A program made the translations under genes and the position numbers. A DNA stretch of 64,000 nucleotides from Motiliproteus sp. Its GTDB lineage: Bacteria > Pseudomonadota > Gammaproteobacteria > Pseudomonadales > Balneatricaceae. The notes below the pieces were generated by a model. That model searched no databases. It worked only from the letters and a program-made list of their open reading frames with translations, and was not told the origin of the DNA. The stretch spans positions 1 to 64,000 of the forward strand of contig JAPHRD010000020.1 in the NCBI GenBank assembly GCA_026196225.1, read 5' to 3'. The first letter of the stretch is position 1. Every line of letters begins with the position of its first letter. Below are positions 43,687 to 53,991 of this stretch, one piece after another.

Positions 43687-43740
43687 GATGCGCTCCCCTA
43701 ACTGTTTATAGCGATCCAATAACCTAAGTAATAACAGGCG

Positions 43741-44886
43741 CTAACGCGTAACCATTCGTCGGTGGGTATGTATGGACATGATGATGCCGAACCCGGCCAT
43801 CAATGTCACGATAGATGTACCACCAAAACTAACTAATGGCAGCGGCACACCAACCACCGGCAGTATACCACTCACCATTCCAATATTAACGAAGACGTAG
43901 ACAAAGAAGGTCAAGGTCAAACTACCCGCCAATAGACGACCAAAAGTGTCTTGCGCTTGAGTGGCGATGTAGAGGCCACGAGCGATAATACACAGATAAA
44001 TGGCCAGCAAGAGTAGTATTCCGACCAACCCTAACTCTTCCGCCAGCACGGCAATAATAAAGTCAGTGTGGCTTTCCGGTAGGAAATCCAGCTGTGACTG
44101 AGTACCGTTGAGCCACCCCTTGCCGTCGATGCCGCCAGAACCAATGGCCGTTTTCGATTGAATAATATTCCAACCGGACCCGAGAGGATCGCTTTCGGGA
44201 TCCAGAAAGGTTAATACTCGCTGGCGTTGGTAATCACGCATCCCCATCCAAACCAGCGGCGCAAAGGCACCTGCCAATCCGGCAGCGCCCAATACGTAGC
44301 GCCACTGAATACCCGATAGCAGCAACACGAAAATACCCGATGCGCCTATCAGCAAAGAGGTCCCCAGATCCGGCTGTTTGGCAATCAATCCGACTGGAAT
44401 GGCGATCATCACCAAGACAACGACAATATGCTTAAGTCTGGGCGGCAAGGGTTTCTCGGCGAAATACCAAGCCAACGTCATCGGCACGATCAGCTTCATA
44501 ATTTCCGAGGGCTGGAATCGCGGCAAACCCGGAATACCAATCCAGCGCTGAGCACCTTTAGCTCCAATTCCCACCAGCAGCACCGCCACCAACAGCCCGA
44601 CGCCCACCACGAATATCCAGGGGGCCCAACGCCGAAAATGGATCGGATTCATCCAAGCCAACACACACATCACAGAGAAGGCCACGCCGTAACGAACAAT
44701 CTGTTTCTGCAATGCCCCCATGCTTTGACCAGAGGCACTATAAAACACAAACAACCCATAGCCCGCCAGGACCAGGAGTAACAGCAACAAAATGGCATCC
44801 AGATGGGTATAAGACCACCAGCTCCGTCCGCGGCGAAGGTGGCTGGACGCTTCCGGCATGCTGCGTTGAAAATCGCGGTAATTCAT
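43741..44886 (-). CDS. rodA: Rod-shape glycosyltransferase RodA
   Basis: A SEDS-family peptidoglycan polymerase with about ten membrane helices, partner of PBP2 in lateral wall growth. Recognisable are KQPDLGTSLLIGASG with the catalytic Asp region near residue 155, the WNIIQSKTAIGSGG loop near 240 and a C-terminal PLPLVSFGGTSIV segment. At 381 residues it is of normal size. Its start overlaps the mrdA stop by 4 bp (ATGA), so the two partners are made in coupled fashion. Confidence 0.97.
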   Translation of the reverse strand: MNYRDFQRSMPEASSHLRRGRSWWSYTHLDAILLLLLLVLAGYGLFVFYSASGQSMGALQKQIVRYGVAFSVMCVLAWMNPIHFRRWAPWIFVVGVGLLVAVLLVGIGAKGAQRWIGIPGLPRFQPSEIMKLIVPMTLAWYFAEKPLPPRLKHIVVVLVMIAIPVGLIAKQPDLGTSLLIGASGIFVLLLSGIQWRYVLGAAGLAGAFAPLVWMGMRDYQRQRVLTFLDPESDPLGSGWNIIQSKTAIGSGGIDGKGWLNGTQSQLDFLPESHTDFIIAVLAEELGLVGILLLLAIYLCIIARGLYIATQAQDTFGRLLAGSLTLTFFVYVFVNIGMVSGILPVVGVPLPLVSFGGTSIVTLMAGFGIIMSIHTHRRMVTR

Positions 44887-46793
44887 CGCTCAGCTCCCGT
44901 CGAAGATCCAGAAGTCACAGATGCAACGGCCTCGGAGGCTATCGGTTGATCTTTGAGGATATAGGCATCAAACACCTGTCTTGCCACCGGAGCAGCCGCA
45001 CTACTGCCGCCACCTCCATTTTCTACGATGACGGCAAGAGCAATGGTAGGCTTTTCTGCGGGTGCAAAACCGATAAACAGGCCATGGTCACGATGCTTTT
45101 CCGCTATTTTCTCAGCATCATATTCCTCGTCCTGCTTGATACCCAAAACCTGTGCAGTACCGGTTTTACCGGCAATTTTATAGGTTATGCCTTCGCTGAT
45201 TCGCCGCGCGGTACCATTCTTGGCATGAACCACGTCGATCATCGAATCGATAATATAATCCCAGTACGAATCCTTAGTTAAGGAAACATTTTCAAGCTGC
45301 TTATGGGGAGGTACTTCAACGACTGTTGCTTGGTCATCCTCTATGTTTTTTAACATCCGCGGTGCAATCCACTTTCCCCGATTACAGATCGCCATGGTAG
45401 CGGTAGCCAGCTGCAAAGGGGTGGCTACCATAAAGCCCTGACCGATACTGAGATTGAGGGAATCACCGGTGTACCAAGGGCGATTTCTTGACCGTTTTTT
45501 CCAGGCCCGTGAGGGCAGTATCGCTGCGTGCGCTTCCGGCAGATCGATACTGGTTACCTTGCCGAAACCGAAGCGTCCCAGATAGTCTGACATGGGATCA
45601 ATTCCCATACGGTGACCCACGTCGTAGAAATAGGTGTCCACCGATTCGGTGATCGCCTTTTCTAAATCGACCTTGCCATGCCCCCACTTTTTCCAATCCC
45701 GATACTTACGACCACCGACGGTAATCTGGTAGTACCCAGGATCAAAGATGGTGTAATCCAGTTTTACAATACTGGAATCAACCGCAGCCAGACCGATAAT
45801 CGGTTTAATGGTCGAAGCTGGCGGATAACGACCGCGAATAGCACGGTTAAATAGAGGCAAATCTTCTGATTGTTGCAGGCCCCTGTATGCCTTGCCGCTG
45901 ATACCGGTTACAAAAGCATTGGGGTCATAGCCCGGTGTACTGACCAGAGCCAGAATTCCACCATTACTGGGATCAATAGCAACAACGGCGCCGCGCCGGT
46001 CACCCAAAGCTTTTTCAGCTACTTTCTGCAACTGCATATCCAGGTGCAATTGAATATCTTTGCCAGGAACCGGATCCTGACGTTCCAAAACCCGCATGAC
46101 ACGGCCACGAGCGTTGGTTTCTACTTTTTGCAGTCCTACTTGGCCGTGGAGCATATCCTCGTAGAATTTCTCCACCCCCAACTTACCGATATGATGGGTA
46201 CCGCTGTAGTTCTGTTCGTCGATCCGCTTTAGTTCTTTATCGTTGATGCGTCCTACATATCCCAGGGCGTGAACCAATGATTGTCCGTAGGGGTAATAAC
46301 GGATCAGATCCGCTTCTACCCGCACCCCTGGCAGGCGATGAAAATTAACCGCCACGCGGGCGATCTCTTCATCGGTCAATTTAAATCTCAAAGGGACAGA
46401 CTGATAGGGACGACGACGTTGATTAAGCCGTCGTTTGAAGCGCTTGATATCATCTTCATCAATGTTGACGATTTTTTTCAGACGATCGATGGTGCCGTCG
46501 AGATCGTCCACCTGCTCTTTAGTCAGGGTCAGGTTATGACTGGGGCGATTGTCCGCTAACAACTGACCGTTGCGGTCGTAGATTAGCCCGCGAGTAGGAG
46601 GCACCGGCTGCAGCTGCACACGATTCTGATCCGATTTAGCCCGGTAGGTGTCGTACTGCATCACCTGCAGATAGAACAGCCGTGCCACCAGGGCCAACAT
46701 CATCACAACCACGATGGTAAAGGCGATCAGGGTACGCGAAGTAAAGGTTCGCCGTTCCCGTTGATGGTCTTTGAGAGCCTGTGGTTGCTTCAT
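44883..46793 (-). CDS. mrdA: Penicillin-binding protein 2
   Basis: The elongation-specific transpeptidase. A cytoplasmic tail of about 20 residues, one membrane helix (about 21-44), the pedestal domain and a transpeptidase domain with Ser327-Lys330 (PPASTIKP) and KTGTAQV near residue 543. At 636 residues it is typical. It lies between rlmH and rodA, 9 bp from rlmH. No motif change that would suggest beta-lactam resistance was noticed, though this was not aligned. Confidence 0.97.
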   Translation of the reverse strand: MKQPQALKDHQRERRTFTSRTLIAFTIVVVMMLALVARLFYLQVMQYDTYRAKSDQNRVQLQPVPPTRGLIYDRNGQLLADNRPSHNLTLTKEQVDDLDGTIDRLKKIVNIDEDDIKRFKRRLNQRRRPYQSVPLRFKLTDEEIARVAVNFHRLPGVRVEADLIRYYPYGQSLVHALGYVGRINDKELKRIDEQNYSGTHHIGKLGVEKFYEDMLHGQVGLQKVETNARGRVMRVLERQDPVPGKDIQLHLDMQLQKVAEKALGDRRGAVVAIDPSNGGILALVSTPGYDPNAFVTGISGKAYRGLQQSEDLPLFNRAIRGRYPPASTIKPIIGLAAVDSSIVKLDYTIFDPGYYQITVGGRKYRDWKKWGHGKVDLEKAITESVDTYFYDVGHRMGIDPMSDYLGRFGFGKVTSIDLPEAHAAILPSRAWKKRSRNRPWYTGDSLNLSIGQGFMVATPLQLATATMAICNRGKWIAPRMLKNIEDDQATVVEVPPHKQLENVSLTKDSYWDYIIDSMIDVVHAKNGTARRISEGITYKIAGKTGTAQVLGIKQDEEYDAEKIAEKHRDHGLFIGFAPAEKPTIALAVIVENGGGGSSAAAPVARQVFDAYILKDQPIASEAVASVTSGSSTGAER

Positions 46794-46802
46794 AAATGGG
46801 GA

Positions 46803-47270
46803 CTATTTATGGTACGGATGACCTTTGAGAATGGTCCAGGCTCGATAGATCTGTTCGGCCAAGACAACCCGTACCAAGGGATGAGGTAAAGTTAACGCCG
46901 ACAGCGACCATTTACGTTCTGCTCGTTGCAGACAGCGGGGATCGAGACCATCAGGTCCGCCCACCAAAAGGCTGAGATTATTGCCGTCCATCTGCCATTC
47001 CGCCAGTACTTTTGCCAACTGTTCGGTACTCCAGGGTTTACCTTTAACGTCGAGAGCAATGACCTTATCGCTGGCTGGAATTGCCGCCAGCATCTGGTCA
47101 CCCTCTTTCTGGATAGCACGGGATAGATCCGCACCCTTGCCCCTGTGACCCAAGGCAAGCTCCTGAAGTTCCAAAGAGATCTCTTTTGGCAGCCGTTTGG
47201 CGTATTCATTGTACCCCTGCTCCACCCAATCGGGCATGCGGGTACCGACCGTAATCAGCTTGATGCGCAT
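46803..47270 (-). CDS. rlmH: 23S rRNA pseudouridine-1915 N3-methyltransferase
   Basis: A SPOUT-class methyltransferase of 155 residues that methylates pseudouridine 1915 in helix 69 of the assembled ribosome. The knotted SAM-binding region shows [10 protein letters not shown] near residue 103 and [19 protein letters not shown] near the end, with the family tail GHPYHK. It lies 12 bp after rsfS in the common order nadD-rsfS-rlmH-mrdA. Confidence 0.97.
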   Translation of the reverse strand: MRIKLITVGTRMPDWVEQGYNEYAKRLPKEISLELQELALGHRGKGADLSRAIQKEGDQMLAAIPASDKVIALDVKGKPWSTEQLAKVLAEWQMDGNNLSLLVGGPDGLDPRCLQRAERKWSLSALTLPHPLVRVVLAEQIYRAWTILKGHPYHK

Positions 47271-47282
47271 AGGTCTGTGAAA

Positions 47283-47621
47283 TCAAGCCTCTTCCAGGGC
47301 ATCGGGGCCCCAGAGCTTTTCTAGATCGTAGAGCGCACGAATCTGTGGCTGCATCACATGCACTACCACATCGCCAAGATCCACCAGCGCCCACTCGGAA
47401 TGCTCTAAACCTTCGGAACCCAGCACATCAGCACCAGCCTTCTTAGCAGCAACCAGTACATTTTCAGCCACCGACTTTACGTGTCGATTGGAGGAACCGC
47501 TGGCTATCACCATGAAATCGGTTACAGAGCTTTTTCCACGCACATCCAAGAGCACAATATCCCGTGCTTTGACATCTTCCAGCGCGTCTTCCACCAATTT
47601 GATCAATTCTTCAGTTTGCAT
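47283..47621 (-). CDS. rsfS: Ribosomal silencing factor RsfS
   Basis: Binds L14 of the large subunit and blocks subunit joining in starvation. The 112-residue protein shows [22 protein letters not shown] and the [14 protein letters not shown] stretch, both hallmarks. It starts 10 bp after nadD. The C-terminal tail is short, as is usual. Confidence 0.95.
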   Translation of the reverse strand: MQTEELIKLVEDALEDVKARDIVLLDVRGKSSVTDFMVIASGSSNRHVKSVAENVLVAAKKAGADVLGSEGLEHSEWALVDLGDVVVHVMQPQIRALYDLEKLWGPDALEEA

Positions 47622-47631
47622 AAATTCTCAG

Positions 47632-48276
47632 TTAGTTATTACGGTAAAGTCCCTGTTCACGGATGTAGTTCCATACCGGATCAGGAATAAGATAACGGGG
47701 GGATTGATTGGCACCTACCAGGTCCCGTACTTGGGTGGCAGATATTCCCAGCGGAGTCAGCTGATATAACAGCACATGACCACAGGGTCGCTTGCGAATC
47801 AGATCGATATCGTCAACAAGATGCTGCTCAGTCCAAGATTGCATCGGATCGCCGTTGCTAAACTTCCATCCTGGACGCTGAACCACCAACAAATGGGCGT
47901 AGTCAAGAAATTCCTGCCAGCGATGCCAACTTGGTAACGTCAGATAAGAATCCATTCCCATCACCATGCACAAACTGGTCTGCTCACCAATCTGGCTGCG
48001 CAATGATTGCAGGGTATGGATACTGTAGTTGGCCTGCGGGCTGATCAGTTCACGGTCATCGACCACCAACCCCGGTTCTTCAGCCACCGCCAACTCCGCC
48101 ATCTGCAAGCGTTGTTCTGAGGTACTGCCAGGCAGACCGCGATGGACGGGCACATGGCAAGGGATCAGACGAATTTCGTCATTACCCAGCAGTTGCCGAA
48201 TCTCCAGTGCCGTGCGCAGGTGACCGTTATGGATAGGATCAAAAGTCCCACCCATAAAGGCAACCACGTCGACCAT
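47632..48276 (-). CDS. nadD: Nicotinate-nucleotide adenylyltransferase
   Basis: Joins nicotinate mononucleotide and ATP in NAD synthesis. The nucleotidyltransferase motif GGTFDPIHNGHL lies at residues 9-20 and the C-terminal ISATQVRDLV, the ISSTxxR-type motif, near 183. At 214 residues it is of normal size. It heads the rsfS-rlmH-mrdA-rodA run and lies 26 bp after proA. Confidence 0.96.
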   Translation of the reverse strand: MVDVVAFMGGTFDPIHNGHLRTALEIRQLLGNDEIRLIPCHVPVHRGLPGSTSEQRLQMAELAVAEEPGLVVDDRELISPQANYSIHTLQSLRSQIGEQTSLCMVMGMDSYLTLPSWHRWQEFLDYAHLLVVQRPGWKFSNGDPMQSWTEQHLVDDIDLIRKRPCGHVLLYQLTPLGISATQVRDLVGANQSPRYLIPDPVWNYIREQGLYRNN

Positions 48277-48302
48277 TAAATTAATTCTCTCATGAGGCCC
48301 TT

Positions 48303-49559
48303 TTACTGACGGATATGTCCATCACCAAGAACCACGTATTTCTGAGAAGTCAGACCTTCCAGACCCACCGGACCACGAGCGTGAATCTTATCGGTGGAGA
48401 TACCGATCTCAGCACCCAGCCCATATTCGAAACCATCGGCAAAACGGGTCGAGGCGTTGATCATCACCGAACTGGAATCCACCTCGGTCAAAAAACGACG
48501 GGCCAAAGTGTAGTTTTCAGTGACAATGGAGTCAGTATGGTGAGAGCCGTGACGATTGATATGAGCAATCGCTCCATCCATAGATTCGACAACTTTAACC
48601 GCCAAGATCGGAGCCAGGTATTCGGTATCCCAGTCTTCAGCGGTGGCAGCAGTAATGTCAGTCAGAACTGCACGGGTTTTCTCACAACCACGGAGTTCCA
48701 CCTCTTTCTCGGCGTAGGCAGCAGCCAGTTGCGGTAGCAGCTGAGCGGCAACAGCTTGATGAACCAATAAGGTTTCCATGGTGTTGCAGGTACCGTAGCG
48801 GTGAGTCTTGGCATTGAGCGCAATATCCACAGCCTTTTGAGGATCTGCGGCTTCGTCCAGATAGACGTGACAGATACCATCCAGGTGCTTGATTACCGTC
48901 ACACGGGCGTCACGGCTGATTCGTTCGATCAGGCCTTTGCCACCTCGAGGTACGATCACATCCACGTATTCTGGCATGGTGATCAACTCACCAACCGCAT
49001 CACGGTCAGTAGTTTCTACAACCTGCACCGCATGCTCTGGCAAGCCTGCTTCGGCCAGACCGGCACGGATACATTCTGCAATGGCCTGGTTGGAATTGAT
49101 CGCTTCGGAACCGCCACGCAAAATTGTGGCGTTACCAGACTTCAAACACAGGCTTGCAGCTTCACAGGTCACATTGGGACGGGACTCGTAGATGATACCG
49201 ATCACTCCCAGAGGAACACGCATCTGCCCCACCTGAATACCGGAAGGCATGTTGTTCATATTGGTGATTCCGCCCACCGGATCGGGCAGCGCCGCCACTT
49301 GCTTCAGACCTTCGATCATACCGTCGATACGATCATCATTCAGTTCCAGACGGTCAAGCATGGCTGCATCCAGCCCCCGCTCACGACCATTTTCCAGATC
49401 TTTACGGTTCTCTTCCATCAGTGTGGTACGGGCGGCGTTAATCGCCTGAGCCATCGCTAACAGAGCAGCGTTTTTGGTACCGGTATTGGCACGCGTCAGC
49501 TCACAGGCAGCAGCACGGGCCTGCTGGCCCAGTTGACTCATGTATTGTTTCACATCCAT
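48303..49559 (-). CDS. proA: Gamma-glutamyl phosphate reductase
   Basis: The second step of proline synthesis, reducing glutamyl-5-phosphate with NADPH. The ORF track begins 16 codons upstream. The ATG at 49559 has AGGTG 6 bases upstream and gives [11 protein letters not shown] and 418 residues, matching the family length. The aldehyde-dehydrogenase-like core includes the catalytic Cys in [12 protein letters not shown] near residue 257 and the [10 protein letters not shown] segment near 125. proB is not in the window. Confidence 0.97.
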   Translation of the reverse strand: MDVKQYMSQLGQQARAAACELTRANTGTKNAALLAMAQAINAARTTLMEENRKDLENGRERGLDAAMLDRLELNDDRIDGMIEGLKQVAALPDPVGGITNMNNMPSGIQVGQMRVPLGVIGIIYESRPNVTCEAASLCLKSGNATILRGGSEAINSNQAIAECIRAGLAEAGLPEHAVQVVETTDRDAVGELITMPEYVDVIVPRGGKGLIERISRDARVTVIKHLDGICHVYLDEAADPQKAVDIALNAKTHRYGTCNTMETLLVHQAVAAQLLPQLAAAYAEKEVELRGCEKTRAVLTDITAATAEDWDTEYLAPILAVKVVESMDGAIAHINRHGSHHTDSIVTENYTLARRFLTEVDSSSVMINASTRFADGFEYGLGAEIGISTDKIHARGPVGLEGLTSQKYVVLGDGHIRQ

Positions 49560-49605
49560 CGAGGCACCTAGTCTCTCTCGTTCACTTGCTACAGATAATC
49601 GGACC

Positions 49606-49611
49606 ATTATA
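49606..49611 (-). promoter_or_regulatory. Candidate -10 box of proA
   Basis: On the minus strand a perfect TATAAT lies 46 bases before the proA ATG. The -35 region 17-18 bases upstream (TATCCG or ATATCC) is poor. Confidence 0.4.
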
Positions 49612-49778
49612 ACCTGTCATATGCCCTGCGGATATGGCTGATTTACTCGGATTTCCGGCCTCTCCCAGAGCCACAAACTGGCAGTATTACCTTGGATGGT
49701 TACCTTTCGCGCAACTGTTGTTATCATGCCCCCACGCTTTATCACCAGACACCCCATTAACAGGAAATTTAGCCCGCG

Positions 49779-51200
49779 ATGAACCCGCGTTCAGCGTCAA
49801 CGCCACCGCACCCTCTTTCACCTCTCTCCATCAGTGGTAAATTTTTATGGTTTACCCTAGTTGCGCTGGTGCTTTCCGGTTTGTTTCTTTACCACCAATT
49901 TAACCAAAGCCTGTCAGCTTACAACCAACAGCAACTGGACAGCATTGGCAACTCGTCCAGCGCACAGCTGTCACTGAGCAGCGTTCCAATGATTCTTAGT
50001 GATGACCTGCTTAGCCTCAATGTCAGCGTCAAGCAGCTGGTGGAAAGTCCCTTGATTGAGGGCGCTGAAGTTATGTCCAAACAAGGAAAAATGCTGGCCC
50101 AGTCCGGTCGGCCCAGTGATCAGAGTTACGATCACCCTGTCCTCAGCAACCAAGAGCTGTTGGGCCACGTGCGGGTCTATCTGGATACCGCGTCTCTTCA
50201 GCAGCAGCAATTAACCTATCAACGCCGATTCAGCCTGTCGCTATTCGGCTGCTTGATATTGCTGATATCAACAATGTGGCTACTGACCCGCAAATTGATT
50301 CATCAGAGCAACCAACAGACGACCCAACCCAATCCAGCCCCCTTGGAAGAAAATCGACCGGAAAAAATTGGCATTCTTACGAGTCGCTTATTAAACGGGC
50401 AGTTTACAGATTCTCAGAACTCGACCAATGATAAGCCCGGAGCTGAAGAACCTGAGCATCTCAATGAGCTATCCGCCACCAATGAAACAGAACTGGATTA
50501 CGACCTGGGCATCCACAACGACCAGCTAACTGCATCGTCACCAGAGCATGCCGCAGACATTGCCCGCTGGGACCTCAGCGGCGAACAAGGGGTTAGCCTA
50601 GAAAACACCGAGACGGAAGCAGCTACCCAAGCACCTCCAGAAACCTCTGAAGAAACGCCCTGCCCCTCTGGATATCTGCTCTATATTAACCACCAAAGCA
50701 ATCGCAGTGACTATTTGACTGGCGATGAGCGGAACCAACTACTATCGATCTATAGAGGTTTTTTTCAGCAGGCTTGCGAGCTATACAAAGGGCAGCTACA
50801 GGAGGATGAACAAGGCAATTGGTATGCGGTGTTCTCACCTATTTCCCAGGATAACAGTCACGGCATCAATGCCCTTTGTGCCGCCCAGCTATTTAAAGGA
50901 ATGTACCGCGCTACCAATCAAAACCGTATTGGCCAACTGCAACCAGTTTTGAACATAAAGATTTGCCTACTCTGTGGCACCGAGCAGACACTTAAGCAGG
51001 CCCAACAACTGAGTGAGTCTGTAGCGTCAAATGAGCTAATCAGTCACCGTCCATTGTTTGAAACCAAAGAACTAGCAACTCGCCTGTTAAACGACGGTCA
51101 ATACAAGAAAATCGGCGAAGATTGTTACCTTCTGACCGCACTCTGTGCAGATTTCCAAGAACTGATTGATCGCCAGGTTAAACACTTTATCGGCGCCTAA
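49779..51200 (+). CDS. AhpA/YtjB-like two-helix membrane protein
   Basis: A 473-residue inner-membrane protein. A helix at about 23-41, a periplasmic segment of about 105 residues (with LSSVPMILSDDLLSLN and PLIEGAEVMSKQGKMLAQSG, a sensor-like layout) and a second helix at about 150-168 match the AhpA/YtjB (SMP) family often found between serB and parC. A low-complexity acidic Gln/Glu-rich linker (about 175-300) is followed by a cytoplasmic globular domain of some 170 residues that looks cyclase-like in outline but shows no catalytic motif. E. coli YtjB is about half this length, so the linker and C-terminal domain are extra. Function is unknown. It is divergent from proA. Confidence 0.65.
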   Translation: MNPRSASTPPHPLSPLSISGKFLWFTLVALVLSGLFLYHQFNQSLSAYNQQQLDSIGNSSSAQLSLSSVPMILSDDLLSLNVSVKQLVESPLIEGAEVMSKQGKMLAQSGRPSDQSYDHPVLSNQELLGHVRVYLDTASLQQQQLTYQRRFSLSLFGCLILLISTMWLLTRKLIHQSNQQTTQPNPAPLEENRPEKIGILTSRLLNGQFTDSQNSTNDKPGAEEPEHLNELSATNETELDYDLGIHNDQLTASSPEHAADIARWDLSGEQGVSLENTETEAATQAPPETSEETPCPSGYLLYINHQSNRSDYLTGDERNQLLSIYRGFFQQACELYKGQLQEDEQGNWYAVFSPISQDNSHGINALCAAQLFKGMYRATNQNRIGQLQPVLNIKICLLCGTEQTLKQAQQLSESVASNELISHRPLFETKELATRLLNDGQYKKIGEDCYLLTALCADFQELIDRQVKHFIGA

Positions 51201-51633
51201 TCACCAACCAAGCAACACACATTTGTAGACGCACTATTTGGTCAGCACCACTATTTGAACCTATAACGTCAGATACCAGAGTTAACAAAAGATTCGATTA
51301 ACAAAGCAAGAAAACAACCCTCTTGGTGAAAAATGTCATTTAAATATCAAATGCTTATCCAAATTTCACAATATAGAAAAATCAAAGAAGATACGTTTAA
51401 AATGATCCAGGTGACGAGAGTTGAATTACCGGAAAACTTATCGATGAGAATCCTTGAAGCCAGAGATAGACTAAAGTCTCAGATGAATTTCTAATACTTT
51501 CACTGAAAGATACAATTAATTTTGCTAGAATTTTAATCGTACGACACGTCCCTCAGTGGACAATGCCGTACGACCTAGGGGCCCTGAAGTCGTTCTCGAC
51601 TACCAGGGCCCCGCTAATTTTGGGGTCCCAAAA
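51201..51633. other. AT-rich intergenic region upstream of parC end (433 bp)
   Basis: The first 340 bases are much richer in A and T than the flanking genes. They hold a 9-bp direct repeat CACTATTTG (51232-51240 and 51249-51257, 17-base period) and a 53-codon ORF. The last 100 bases are GC-rich and densely palindromic. No terminator with a T-run serves either flanking gene. Confidence 0.7.
51333..51494 (+). CDS. Possible 53-residue small protein
   Basis: An ATG-to-TAA frame too short for the ORF track. It begins MSFKYQMLIQ and ends RLKSQMNF; the protein would be basic, mostly helical and cytoplasmic. All five arginines use AGA, which is unlike the CGC/CGT-rich neighbours. That points either to foreign origin or to an accidental frame in AT-rich DNA. 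The upstream GGTGA is a weak ribosome site. No family is recognised. Confidence 0.25.
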   Translation: MSFKYQMLIQISQYRKIKEDTFKMIQVTRVELPENLSMRILEARDRLKSQMNF

Positions 51634-51638
51634 TTAGC
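51538..51638. repeat. Block of back-to-back hairpins at the parC stop
   Basis: In order on the plus strand: CGTACGAC (51538-51545) and again at 51567-51574, enclosing a GTCC/GGAC hairpin; then GGGGCCCTG (51578-51586) paired with CAGGGCCCC (51604-51612), with an inner AGTCG-TTCT-CGACT hairpin; then, with no gap, GCTAATTTTGGG (51613-51624), loop GT, CCCAAAATTAGC (51627-51638). The last arm contains the parC stop codon. No T-run follows on either strand. Confidence 0.8.
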
Positions 51639-53928
51639 TTTCATTATCCTCATCCATACTTGCATCATCAGTAGACTTAAGCGCCTCTGCAGCAATACGA
51701 TCGACCCGCTGGAAACCTCTTGGTAGCTTATTACCACGGCGACCGCGTTCACCCCGGTAGTGCTCAAGATCATCCCCCTTCAAGGTCAGATGGCGCTTAC
51801 CAGCAAAAATAGTCAGTGCTGCACCGGCATCCAGTATCGCCACCGCCACCACAAACTCCTCTCGACTAGCGGAGCGGCTGGAAGGGATATTAATAATTTT
51901 GTTGCCCTTACCTCTGGCTAATTCAGGCAGATCCTTAACCGGGAAGACCAGCAACCGGCCCTCATTGGTAATAGTAGCCAGTAGCTGGCTATCGAGACCT
52001 GTAATCTGGCGAGGCTTCATCACCTTGGCACCCTTGGTCAACGACAGCACCGCTTTACCTGCTTTGTTCTTTGTCAGAATATCGCCATAGCGGCAGATGA
52101 ATCCGTAGCCGGAATCGGAAGACAGTAGCAAGCGACTATCTTCACCACCAATCGCCAAGGCATCTACGCTAGCACCACTGGGAATATTCAACCGGCCGGT
52201 AAGGGGTTCACCCTGTCCCCGCGCCGATGGCAGGGTATGAGCCGGCACCGTGTAGCCACGCCCTCCGGAATCAAAGAACACCGCAGACTGGTTATTCCGC
52301 CCTTTAGCCGAAAGCTTATATTCATCCCCCGACTTGTAATTGAGAGCTGCCGGATCGATATCATGCCCCTTGGCAGCACGAACCCAGCCCTGCTTGGAAA
52401 GCACAACGGTGACAGGATCGGAACTCATCAGATCCAGCTCGCTGTATGCCTTGGCTTCGCCTCGAGAAATGATGGGGGAGCGACGATCATCACCGAACTG
52501 CTCGACAGCCTTCTCCAACTCCTCACGAATCAATTTGCGCAGTTTCGCTTTGGAACCCAGCAGCGCTTCCAGACGCTTGCGCTCCGCTGCAAGCTCGTTC
52601 TGCTCAGTGCGGATCTTCATCTCTTCAAGCTTGGCCAGATGGCGCAGCTTCAACTCAAGAATCGCTTCAGCCTGAATATCACTGATGTTAAACCGCTCCA
52701 TCAGCACCGGCTTGGGCTTATCCTCGTTGCGGATAATTTCAATCACTTCGTCGATATTGAGGAAGGCAATCAGCAAGCCATCCAAAATATGCAATCGATC
52801 CAGCACCTTATCGAGACGGAACTGCAAACGACGGGTCACAGTATCAACACGGAACTGCAACCACTCGCTGAGGATCATCTTCAGGTTTTTAACCTGCGGA
52901 CGACCATCGGTTCCGATCATGTTTAAGTTGACCCGGTAGGTTCGCTCCAGATCAGTTGTGGCAAACAGGTGGGCCATCAGCCCTTCCACATCGATACGGT
53001 TGGAACGGGGTACGATTACCAACCGGGTGGGATTCTCATGATCAGATTCATCCCTCAGATCGCTGACCATAGGTAGCTTTTTAGCCTGCATCTGGGCGGC
53101 GATCTGCTCAAGCACCTTGGCACCAGACGTCTGATGAGGCAACGCGGTGATAACAATTTCACCACTTTCATGACTATAGATCCCACGCATCCGCACGGAG
53201 CCACGCCCGGTCTGGTAAAGCTTTGACAGATCTGCAGCAGGAGTGATGATCTCCGCCTCGGTCGGGTAGTCCGGCCCCGGCATCAGCTCCATCAACTCAT
53301 CAAGGTCGGTGTGAGGATTGTCCAACAACTTCAAACAGGCAGCCACCACCTCCCTCAGGTTATGAGGAGGAATATCGGTAGCCATTCCCACCGCGATCCC
53401 GGTACCGCCATTGAGCAAAACGTTGGGAACCTGCGCCGGCAAAATCAGCGGTTCGGTCAAGGTGCCATCAAAGTTGGGCCCCCAGTCCACCGTGCCCTGC
53501 CCCAGCTCCGACAACAATAACGCTGAATAGGCTGTCAGGCGGGACTCGGTATAACGCATGGCAGCAAAGGATTTAGGATCATCCGGAGAGCCCCAGTTGC
53601 CCTGACCATCAACCAAGGGATAACGATAAGAGAATGGCTGGGCCATCAACACCATCGCTTCATAACAGGCGCTATCGCCGTGAGGATGAAATTTACCCAA
53701 CACGTCACCGACGGTACGAGCAGACTTCTTAAATTTGGCTCCGGCCCGCAGCCCCAGCTCCGACATGGCATAGACGATGCGACGCTGCACCGGTTTCAGG
53801 CCATCGCCGATATTGGGCAGGGCGCGATCAAGGATGACGTACATCGAGTAATCCAGATAGGCTTTCTCGGTGTACTCTTTGAGTGATAGGCGCTCTACGC
53901 CTTCATCGATTTCTACAGTACCTGTCAT
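51634..53928 (-). CDS. parC: DNA topoisomerase IV subunit A
   Basis: The DNA-cutting subunit of the decatenase. The catalytic Tyr126 lies in AAMRYTE, and the quinolone region [10 protein letters not shown] keeps Ser86 and Glu90 (equivalent to the E. coli Ser80 and Glu84), so it looks quinolone-sensitive at these two positions. A coiled-coil gate (about 430-480) precedes a C-terminal beta-pinwheel domain. At 764 residues it is full length. The acidic tail DEDNES ends inside a long hairpin. It is last in the run nudF-to-parC on the minus strand. Confidence 0.97.
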   Translation of the reverse strand: MTGTVEIDEGVERLSLKEYTEKAYLDYSMYVILDRALPNIGDGLKPVQRRIVYAMSELGLRAGAKFKKSARTVGDVLGKFHPHGDSACYEAMVLMAQPFSYRYPLVDGQGNWGSPDDPKSFAAMRYTESRLTAYSALLLSELGQGTVDWGPNFDGTLTEPLILPAQVPNVLLNGGTGIAVGMATDIPPHNLREVVAACLKLLDNPHTDLDELMELMPGPDYPTEAEIITPAADLSKLYQTGRGSVRMRGIYSHESGEIVITALPHQTSGAKVLEQIAAQMQAKKLPMVSDLRDESDHENPTRLVIVPRSNRIDVEGLMAHLFATTDLERTYRVNLNMIGTDGRPQVKNLKMILSEWLQFRVDTVTRRLQFRLDKVLDRLHILDGLLIAFLNIDEVIEIIRNEDKPKPVLMERFNISDIQAEAILELKLRHLAKLEEMKIRTEQNELAAERKRLEALLGSKAKLRKLIREELEKAVEQFGDDRRSPIISRGEAKAYSELDLMSSDPVTVVLSKQGWVRAAKGHDIDPAALNYKSGDEYKLSAKGRNNQSAVFFDSGGRGYTVPAHTLPSARGQGEPLTGRLNIPSGASVDALAIGGEDSRLLLSSDSGYGFICRYGDILTKNKAGKAVLSLTKGAKVMKPRQITGLDSQLLATITNEGRLLVFPVKDLPELARGKGNKIINIPSSRSASREEFVVAVAILDAGAALTIFAGKRHLTLKGDDLEHYRGERGRRGNKLPRGFQRVDRIAAEALKSTDDASMDEDNES

Positions 53929-53991
53929 AGAGTAATTACTGCTTTCTCACACTTAGCCCTCACGGGCATTGATAAATTGATTGAATAATTT

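Noticed and set aside
51613-51638. Hairpin at the parC end as an intrinsic terminator
   Set aside because: The stem is strong but neither strand has a T-run after it, so it is reported as a structured repeat instead.
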